DNA of 64,000 nucleotides, from the NCBI RefSeq assembly GCF_050281185.1, contig NZ_JBNNWS010000013.1, positions 62,001 to 126,000 of the forward strand. The letters are read 5' to 3'. The DNA is from Heyndrickxia sp050281185. GTDB lineage: Bacteria > Bacillota > Bacilli > Bacillales > Bacillaceae_C. Below are positions 58,691 to 64,000 of this stretch, one piece after another. The position numbers and the translations under genes are program-made. Position 1 is the stretch's first letter. Every line of letters begins with the position of its first letter. The notes beneath the pieces are model-generated. The model was not told the origin of the DNA. It saw only the letters and a program-made list of their open reading frames with translations, and made no database searches.

Positions 58691-58714
58691 GTACTTAGAG
58701 AGGAGAAATGGATT

Positions 58715-59563
58715 ATGGGGAAATTATTTGGAGTGATCGGAGATCCTATTGCACATTCTATGTCTCCAGTTATGCATAATGATGCTTTTTGCGATTTGCA
58801 TTTGGATCATCATCATTATTTTCCTTTTCATATAACGAACGATCAATTAGAAGATGCTGTAAAAGGAATGAATGCACTTGGAATAGAGGGGTTTAACGTA
58901 ACAATCCCTCATAAAGTAAAGATTCTTCCATTATTAGATGATATAGATCCTTTAGCTAAAGCAATAGGAGCAGTCAATACAGTCGTTCGTGAAAATGATA
59001 ATTTTGTTGGATACAATACTGATGGACTTGGCTTTATCCGTTCTTTAAAAGAAGAATGGAAAAAGAGTCTTGTTAATGAAAAGGTATTAATTATAGGTGC
59101 AGGTGGTGCATCTAAAGCTATTTATTTTTCTCTCATTCATGATGGTGTCCAAAGTGTTGATATTTGTAATCGAACAATAGAACGTGCAAGACAACTTATT
59201 GATGGGTGTCCTTATCCTTCCCAATCTAATATTCTAACAATGGGAGAAGCAGAGGAAATGTTAGGTGATTATTCTCTAATTATTCAAACTACATCGATTG
59301 GTATGAGTCCACATGTTATGGATACTCCGATATCATTAAAAAACATAAAACCAAATACTCATATAGTCGATATTATATACAATCCATTTGAAACGGCTTT
59401 ATTAAAAGAAGCGAAACAAAGAGGTGCTACTACTAGTAATGGACTAGGGATGTTTATTTATCAAGGAGCTATTGCCTTTGAAAAATGGACAGGTATTACA
59501 CCAAATATTGAACGAATGAAAAAAATAGTAATGAACCACTTAGGAGGAAGTACACCATGTTAA
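58715..59563 (+). CDS. aroE: Shikimate dehydrogenase
   Basis: 282 residues. 'FGVIGDPIAHSMSPVMHN', 'GFNVTIPHK' (catalytic Lys), 'GAVNTVV', 'GYNTDGLGF' and the NADP-binding 'IIGAGGASKAIYFSL' are all present. It reduces 3-dehydroshikimate in aromatic amino acid synthesis. Start: ATG at 58715 has AGGAG nine bases upstream and begins the family sequence. The open frame runs back 57 codons through repeat family 2, which is not part of the protein. The last bases overlap yhbY by seven. Confidence 0.96.
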   Translation: MGKLFGVIGDPIAHSMSPVMHNDAFCDLHLDHHHYFPFHITNDQLEDAVKGMNALGIEGFNVTIPHKVKILPLLDDIDPLAKAIGAVNTVVRENDNFVGYNTDGLGFIRSLKEEWKKSLVNEKVLIIGAGGASKAIYFSLIHDGVQSVDICNRTIERARQLIDGCPYPSQSNILTMGEAEEMLGDYSLIIQTTSIGMSPHVMDTPISLKNIKPNTHIVDIIYNPFETALLKEAKQRGATTSNGLGMFIYQGAIAFEKWTGITPNIERMKKIVMNHLGGSTPC

Positions 59564-59847
59564 CAGGAAAACAAAAACGTTTTTTACGATCTAAAGCTCA
59601 CCATCTTAATCCAATTTTTCAAGTTGGAAAAGGTGGGGTTAACGATAACATGATTAAGCAAATTTCGGAAGCTTTGGAAGCGCGTGAGTTAATAAAGGTA
59701 AGTGTTTTACAAAATTGTGAAGAAGATAGGGACTCCGTTGCCGAAAGTATCGTAAAGGGGACAAAAGCAGAGCTTGTTCAAATTATTGGAAATATTATTG
59801 TCCTTTATAAAGAATCAAAAGAAAATAAACAAATAACTCTTCCTTAG
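59557..59847 (+). CDS. yhbY: YhbY/YqeI-family RNA-binding protein
   Basis: 96 residues of the CRM domain: 'LTGKQKRFLRSKAHHLNPIFQVGKGG' (with the conserved GxGG loop), 'LEARELIKVSVLQNC' and 'GNIIVLYKES'. It associates with pre-50S ribosomal subunits. Overlaps the aroE end by seven bases and precedes nadD by 11, so it is translationally coupled within the operon. Confidence 0.93.
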   Translation: MLTGKQKRFLRSKAHHLNPIFQVGKGGVNDNMIKQISEALEARELIKVSVLQNCEEDRDSVAESIVKGTKAELVQIIGNIIVLYKESKENKQITLP

Positions 59848-59858
59848 GTGATGACAAA

Positions 59859-60434
59859 ATGACAAAGCGGGTCGGAATTTTAGGGGGAACATTTGATCCA
59901 CCACATATAGGACATCTAATTGTTGCAAATGAGGTATGTCAGTCGTTACAGCTTGATGAAATACGTTTCATGCCCAATCAAGAACCACCTCATAAAAAGC
60001 GAAATAGCAAAGTTACTAATGAAGATCGCAAAACAATGATTTCCTTGTCGATTACAGACCACCCTTACTTTGCAATGGAATTAATTGAGTTTGAAAGAGA
60101 AGGACCTTCATATACTTATGATACGATTTCATTTTTAAAGGAAAGGGAATCGGATGTTGAATTTTACTTTATTATTGGTGCAGATATGATTGAATATTTA
60201 CCTAATTGGTATAATATTGAGCAACTTAGTAATATTATTCAATTTGTCGGAGTCAACAGACCTGGACACTCACATGAAACGAAGTATCCAATTTTACATG
60301 TTCAAATACCAGATATTAATTTATCTTCTTCTGCTATCCGAAATAAAATAAAGAATAAACAATCAATCAAATATTTAGTCAATGATGATGTAATCGAATA
60401 TATAAAGGAGCACAATTTATATGGAAAGGAATAA
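59859..60434 (+). CDS. nadD: Nicotinate-nucleotide adenylyltransferase
   Basis: 191 residues. Nucleotidyltransferase motif GGTFDPPHIGHL (9-20; the HIGH sequence) and 'INLSSSAIRNKIKN' carrying the ISSTxxR-like second motif. It adenylates nicotinate mononucleotide in NAD synthesis. AGGTGATG upstream of the ATG. The last 14 bases overlap the yqeK start. Confidence 0.96.
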   Translation: MTKRVGILGGTFDPPHIGHLIVANEVCQSLQLDEIRFMPNQEPPHKKRNSKVTNEDRKTMISLSITDHPYFAMELIEFEREGPSYTYDTISFLKERESDVEFYFIIGADMIEYLPNWYNIEQLSNIIQFVGVNRPGHSHETKYPILHVQIPDINLSSSAIRNKIKNKQSIKYLVNDDVIEYIKEHNLYGKE

Positions 60435-60987
60435 AGCCTTAGAAATTGTGGCTAAACAGCTTACTGAAAAACGTTATAAACATACACTAGGCGTAACTGA
60501 GACAGCCATTCAATTAGCTGAAAGGTATCATGTAGACAAAAAAAAAGCTGAATTAGCAGCAATTTTTCATGATTATGCTAAATTTCGTCCACTAGAGGAA
60601 ATGAAAAAAATTATCATCGAGCAAAATTATGATGCTCGACTTTTAAAATATAATCCCGAATTATGGCATGCCCCAGTGGGTGCTTATTTAGTCGAACATG
60701 AGGCAGGTATACAAGACATTGAAATTTTAAACGCTATTCGTTATCATACATCAGGGAGAAGAAATATGACTTCCCTTGAAAAAGTGATTTATATAGCTGA
60801 TTATATTGAGCCTGGTCGTCAATTTCTCGGAGTAGAGGAAGCAAGAAATTTAGCTGAAAAGGATCTAAATGAAGCACTATTGTTTGCAGTTCGGAATACA
60901 ATTGTTTTTTTAATGAATAAAAATCAACCTGTCTATCCGGATACATTCGAGTTGTATAACGATATAGTCATAAAAAAGGAGAGATAA
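60421..60987 (+). CDS. yqeK: HD-domain nucleotidase YqeK
   Basis: 188 residues. HD motif with 'KHTLGVTETAIQLAERYHV', 'LAAIFHDYAKF' and 'AIRYHTSGRRNMTSLEKVIYIADYIEPGR' holds the metal-binding His and Asp residues. Family members hydrolyse diadenosine tetraphosphate symmetrically to ADP. Overlaps nadD; rsfS follows after four bases. Ribosome binding site AAGGAG within nadD. Confidence 0.93.
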   Translation: MERNKALEIVAKQLTEKRYKHTLGVTETAIQLAERYHVDKKKAELAAIFHDYAKFRPLEEMKKIIIEQNYDARLLKYNPELWHAPVGAYLVEHEAGIQDIEILNAIRYHTSGRRNMTSLEKVIYIADYIEPGRQFLGVEEARNLAEKDLNEALLFAVRNTIVFLMNKNQPVYPDTFELYNDIVIKKER

Positions 60988-60991
60988 TTGC

Positions 60992-61348
60992 ATGGAGAAT
61001 AATGAATTATTAATGACAGCAGTGAAAGCGGCAGATGATAAAAGAGCAGAGGATATTGTCGTTTTAAATATGAAGGGAATCTCGCTTATTGCAGATTATT
61101 TCTTAATTTGTCACGGGAATTCGGATAAGCAAGTTCAGGCTATTGCTAATGAGCTAAAAGATAAAGCAGAAGAAATCGGTTTTAATGTAAGGAGAATGGA
61201 AGGGTTTGATGAAGGTAAATGGGTGCTAATTGATCTAGGCGATGTAGTTGCTCATGTTTTTCATCGTGATGAAAGAGGCTATTATAATTTAGAACGTTTA
61301 TGGGGAGATGCTCCAACCGTTGATATTCAAAGTGAGCTTACACCATGA
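60992..61348 (+). CDS. rsfS: Ribosomal silencing factor RsfS
   Basis: 118 residues. 'DIVVLNMKGISLIADYFLICHGNSDKQVQAIANEL' and the C-terminal 'DLGDVVAHVFHRDERGYYNLERLWGDA' match RsfS (Iojap) throughout. It binds ribosomal protein L14 and blocks subunit joining under starvation. ATG with AAAGGAGAG. The stop overlaps the yqeM start (ATGA). Confidence 0.96.
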   Translation: MENNELLMTAVKAADDKRAEDIVVLNMKGISLIADYFLICHGNSDKQVQAIANELKDKAEEIGFNVRRMEGFDEGKWVLIDLGDVVAHVFHRDERGYYNLERLWGDAPTVDIQSELTP

Positions 61349-62091
61349 ACTATGGTGAATTTGCCTATATCTATGATTTCTTAATGCGAGATGTACCATA
61401 TGATAAATGGCTTGAGTTTTTCTTTGAAAAGTTAAAGAAATATGATGTTCATGGAAAGAAAGTAATGGATTTGGCCTGTGGTACTGGTGAATTATCCGTG
61501 AGATTAGCAAAAACTGGTTTTCAAGTAACTGGTGTTGATTTATCGGATGATATGCTGATGGTTGCAAGCGAAAAAGCAAGTAAAGAGGGTCTCCACCTAA
61601 ACCTTTTTCAGCAAAATATGTGTGAACTTGAGGAATTAGGATTGTATGATGTCATTTTAGTCTTCTGTGATTCCTTAAATTACTTATCTTCTCCAAAGGA
61701 AGTTCAGGAAACATTTAAAAGAATCTACTCCCATTTAAATGAAAAAGGGTTATTTCTTTTTGATGTTCATACCATTTATAAAATGGAACAAATTTTTTCC
61801 AACCAAACCTTTACTGAAATAGAAGATGGAGTATCATACATTTGGAATAGTTTTGAAGGTGAACATCCTTATTCAGTAGAGCATGAATTAACCTTTTTTG
61901 TACTAGATGATCATACTGATCAATATACCAGATTTGATGAACTTCACAAACAAAGAACATATAAAGAAACTGATTATACTTCATGGTTGGAAATGGCAGG
62001 TTTTGAAATTCTAGAAGTTACGGCAGACTTTTCAACATTAAAGCCAAATGATACTTCAGAAAGAATATTTTTTGTCTGTAGAAAAAAATAA
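61345..62091 (+). CDS. yqeM: YqeM class I SAM-dependent methyltransferase
   Basis: 248 residues. SAM motif I 'KVMDLACGTGELSVRLAKTG' (about 40), motif II 'VTGVDLSDDML', then 'YDVILVFCDSLNYLSSP'. The N-terminal 'YGEFAYIYDFLMRDVPYDKW' is specific to YqeM. The methyl acceptor is unknown. Last gene of the operon, coupled to rsfS by a four-base overlap; repeat family 3 begins three bases after its stop. Confidence 0.92.
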   Translation: MNYGEFAYIYDFLMRDVPYDKWLEFFFEKLKKYDVHGKKVMDLACGTGELSVRLAKTGFQVTGVDLSDDMLMVASEKASKEGLHLNLFQQNMCELEELGLYDVILVFCDSLNYLSSPKEVQETFKRIYSHLNEKGLFLFDVHTIYKMEQIFSNQTFTEIEDGVSYIWNSFEGEHPYSVEHELTFFVLDDHTDQYTRFDELHKQRTYKETDYTSWLEMAGFEILEVTADFSTLKPNDTSERIFFVCRKK

Positions 62092-62093
62092 AA

Positions 62094-62224
62094 GGCTTTG
62101 TTAATGTTTATTGTTGATAAAATGACCTGTAGAGTATGCGTGAAGCGATTATTTACGTAGGAAAAACTAGCTGAACGCATACTCTACAGGATTTTATTAG
62201 AAGCAACAACTTTGTTCAACAAAG
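62094..62224. repeat. Intergenic repeat family 3, copy 2
   Basis: 131 bp with GGCTTTGTT and AACAAAG ends. Internal arms CCTGTAGAGTATGCGT and ACGCATACTCTACAGG, 15 or 16 bp perfectly paired. The reverse complement aligns to copy 1 at 56239-56368. Confidence 0.85.
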
Positions 62225-62225
62225 A

Positions 62226-62268
62226 TAAAAAAGTCGGATTCAAAAATTTTTGAATTCGACTTTTTTTG
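62226..62268. terminator. Bidirectional terminator between yqeM and comER
   Basis: AAAAAAGTCG(G)ATTCAAAAA / TTTTTGAATTCGACTTTTTTT stem with T-runs in both directions. Confidence 0.92.
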
Positions 62269-62300
62269 AAGGAATATTATCGTTTTTGTCGAAATAATAG

Positions 62301-63119
62301 TTAATCGAATTGTTTATTTATTTCTTCTAAGTCTTCTCTAAATTTTTCGTGAGTGGCGGCAAAGACTTTTTCGAACACATCCCCCAGCTCTGACTCTAGT
62401 ACTTTTATCCCTTCACCTGTAATTCCGCCTTTAACACAAACTTTTTCCTGTAAGGTTGGGAGGGTATAGAATCCCTTTTTTAAAAGTTCACCTAGACCTA
62501 CTAACATTTCACCGGCTAGCACAGTGGCGGTTGATTGATTAATTTCTGTTTTTGTTACAGCCCCGTCAATAAATCGTTGTGTAATATAGCTGAAAAAAGC
62601 TGGACCGCAACTTACGATATCAGAAGCTACTCTAGTAATGTTTTGTTCAATTTCCATAGGAATAGAAATATAAGAGAATAGTTCTTTTATTTTCCGTTTC
62701 CAAAACTCATCACAATTTGCCCCATATGTTAATAAAGAAACTCCAGATAAAGCTCTATTTGTAATACTTGGAATAGCTCTGATAACCGAGCAAGGCACCA
62801 GCGTCTCCAGCTGATTTGCAGATATGGGACTTGTAATCGAAACTAAACACTTATCCCTTGTTAAAGCCGAATCATTTTGTTTGATTAAAGGATAAATATC
62901 CCTAGGTTTAATACAAATAAAAATCAATTCAGACTTTTGAATGACGTCAATTGATTTCTTGCAAACATGAAGGGATGGAAATTTTTGTTGAAGATTCTCG
63001 GCTTTCTTGATCGTTCGATTAGTTATATAAAAATCTGAAGGTGAAATAGCTTTTCCTTCGATAAACGCTTCAACAATAATGCTTCCCATATTACCAGTTC
63101 CAATGATGCCTACCTTCAT
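62301..63119 (-). CDS. comER: ComER, late competence/P5C-reductase-like protein
   Basis: 272 residues. Rossmann motif GIIGTGNMGS at the N-terminus, 'ITSPISANQLETLVP' and 'IRAIPSITNRALSGV' as in pyrroline-5-carboxylate reductase, and 'SCGPAFFSYITQRFIDGA'. ComER is transcribed opposite to the comE operon, as here. Whether it makes proline is doubtful; in other bacilli it has been linked to biofilm and sporulation. ATG at 63119, eight bases after GAGGAG; GTG at 63128 overlaps that site. Confidence 0.93.
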   Translation of the reverse strand: MKVGIIGTGNMGSIIVEAFIEGKAISPSDFYITNRTIKKAENLQQKFPSLHVCKKSIDVIQKSELIFICIKPRDIYPLIKQNDSALTRDKCLVSITSPISANQLETLVPCSVIRAIPSITNRALSGVSLLTYGANCDEFWKRKIKELFSYISIPMEIEQNITRVASDIVSCGPAFFSYITQRFIDGAVTKTEINQSTATVLAGEMLVGLGELLKKGFYTLPTLQEKVCVKGGITGEGIKVLESELGDVFEKVFAATHEKFREDLEEINKQFD

Positions 63120-63305
63120 ATTCAACACTCCTCAGTTCGTAAATCCAGATAGTAAAGTTCTTTGTCAAAAGGAACAAGAAAATTTCGAGTTTTAAATTAG
63201 AAAAGAGCCTTCATAAAACTGTATGTGAAAGATGCAGTCCATATTCATAGAAAACAAAAATTGTGAATTAGTGAATGATTTATTACAAAAACGGAGGTAT
63301 TTGCT

Positions 63306-63929
63306 TTGAAAAAAATAATTGAACAATATAAGTTGATTATCATTGCAGTAGGAGTTTTGTTAATTGTAATTTTTTTTGTTTTTGAAAGAAGTAAAGAGAA
63401 TGATTTTACCTCTGATAATTTAGAACTTTCTATGCCGAATGAATCAAAGGATTTTATTGAGAAAGCTGAGAATGAAGGAGGCTCTGATAAAAAGTTAATA
63501 ATAGTTGATGTGAAAGGAGAGGTTGTTAATCCGGGGATCTATGAAGCAAGACCGGGAGACCGAATTCAAGATTTAATTACTAGTGCTGGAGGATTTCAAA
63601 AAAGGGCGGACCAAACCCAAGTAAATTTAGCACAAAAAGTTAAAGATGAAATGGTTATTTACGTTCCTAAAATTGGTGAACAAACAAACAATAGTACAAC
63701 CTCTTCATCTACAATAAATTTTTCCAATGAACAAGAAAAAGTAAATATAAATACTGCTGGCAGCGAAGAGCTTCAAACTATTTCTGGAATAGGTCCATCC
63801 AAAGCTGCAGCAATAATAGAGTATCGAGAGCAAAAGGGTTTATTTGGAAAAATTGAAGATATTAAAAACGTAACAGGTATCGGTGATAAAACATTTGAAA
63901 AATTAAAGGAGCTGATTACAGTAGATTAA
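63306..63929 (+). CDS. comEA: Competence protein ComEA (DNA receptor)
   Basis: 207 residues. N-terminal anchor helix (about 9-28), a SLBB domain ('VDVKGEVVNPGIYEARPGDRI'), a Ser/Thr/Asn linker, and a C-terminal double helix-hairpin-helix ('INTAGSEELQTISGIGPSKAAAIIEYR', 'KNVTGIGDKTFEKLKEL') that binds DNA. It takes up double-stranded DNA at the cell surface. Start TTG with CGGAGGT. comEB and comEC would be expected beyond the window edge. Confidence 0.96.
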   Translation: MKKIIEQYKLIIIAVGVLLIVIFFVFERSKENDFTSDNLELSMPNESKDFIEKAENEGGSDKKLIIVDVKGEVVNPGIYEARPGDRIQDLITSAGGFQKRADQTQVNLAQKVKDEMVIYVPKIGEQTNNSTTSSSTINFSNEQEKVNINTAGSEELQTISGIGPSKAAAIIEYREQKGLFGKIEDIKNVTGIGDKTFEKLKELITVD

Positions 63930-64000
63930 AGTTTTCATAGTTGACATAATAATTGACGGAGTAATCAAAGTACAGATAAACTAAATTCGTAGAGGAAAAA
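63930..64000. other. Intergenic segment at the right edge
   Basis: 71 bases after comEA; A+T-rich, with a TTGACA-like hexamer at 63941 but no complete promoter visible. No gene begins before the edge. Confidence 0.5.

Noticed and set aside
63120..63305. ComK box upstream of comEA
   Set aside because: An AAAA-7-TTTT motif at about 63180 does not have the 5-base spacing or second box needed, so it is not called.
1..64000. CRISPR arrays, tRNA or rRNA genes, insertion sequences and prophage
   Set aside because: No spaced direct-repeat array, no tRNA cloverleaf, no transposase, integrase or phage gene was seen; the dispersed repeats are non-coding.

Overview
The window is a low-GC Gram-positive, endospore-forming chromosome of the Bacillus type (family Bacillaceae; the species cannot be named from sequence alone). 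Grounds: gene order that follows the Bacillus subtilis secDF-relA-hisS-alaS-udk-greA-sigK and yqeG-comEA regions almost gene for gene, sporulation genes (spoVB, sigK, sda), two T-box leaders, a 6S RNA beside aspS, strong AGGAGG-type ribosome binding sites and many TTG starts. There are no prophage, IS, CRISPR or tRNA genes; this is core chromosome with a few accessory insertions and many short intergenic repeats.

Layout. 1-4.8 kb: end of a DUF421 protein, spoVB (minus), comN, secDF. 5.1-7.3 kb: accessory operon of an SDR oxidoreductase, a divergent QueA-like protein and a VOC protein. 7.5-13.5 kb: recJ, apt, relA, dtd. 13.7-15.7 kb: a secreted SH3/amidase (minus) and a 58-aa protein. 15.7-19.9 kb: T-box, hisS-aspS, 6S RNA. 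20.2-26.3 kb: tcdA, a five-gene GntR/ABC transporter operon with a perfect palindromic operator, rarA. 26.4-33.9 kb: YczE-like protein, cymR, cysteine desulfurase, mnmA, TPR protein, recD2, yrrD, a zinc-ribbon protein, yrzQ. 34-39.3 kb: AI-2E-family permease, T-box and alaS, ireB-ruvX-yrzB. 39.8-47.6 kb: mltG, trmR, udk, greA, pbpI, yrrS, yrzA, mtnN, yrhC. 47.6-50.7 kb: MarR/HlyD/MFS drug-efflux operon. 50.8-52.5 kb: a cluster of very small ORFs including yrzI, an intact sigK, and a 28-aa membrane peptide. 52.7-56.2 kb: pepF, pssA, psd. 56.4-62.1 kb: sda with a dense DnaA-box cluster, then yqeG-yqeH-aroE-yhbY-nadD-yqeK-rsfS-yqeM. 62.3-64 kb: comER (minus) and comEA.

Functional threads. tRNA and translation: hisS, aspS, alaS, dtd, tcdA, mnmA with its sulfur donor, trmR. 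DNA repair and replication: recJ, rarA, recD2, ruvX and sda, whose upstream DnaA boxes suggest coupling of sporulation to replication initiation. Envelope: spoVB, secDF, mltG, pbpI, the amidase, pssA/psd. Competence: comN, comER and comEA lie in one window.

The most notable unexplained structure is a set of four intergenic repeat families (six, two, two and one copies) of about 130-180 bp. They fold on themselves, and in two families the paired arms change together between copies, which argues for selection on, or copying of, an intact hairpin. Other points of interest are the micro-ORF array with tandem terminators upstream of sigK, two promoters and competing hairpins upstream of the hisS T-box, and local gene losses (trhP1/trhP2 after trmR; mccA/mccB between mtnN and yrhC).
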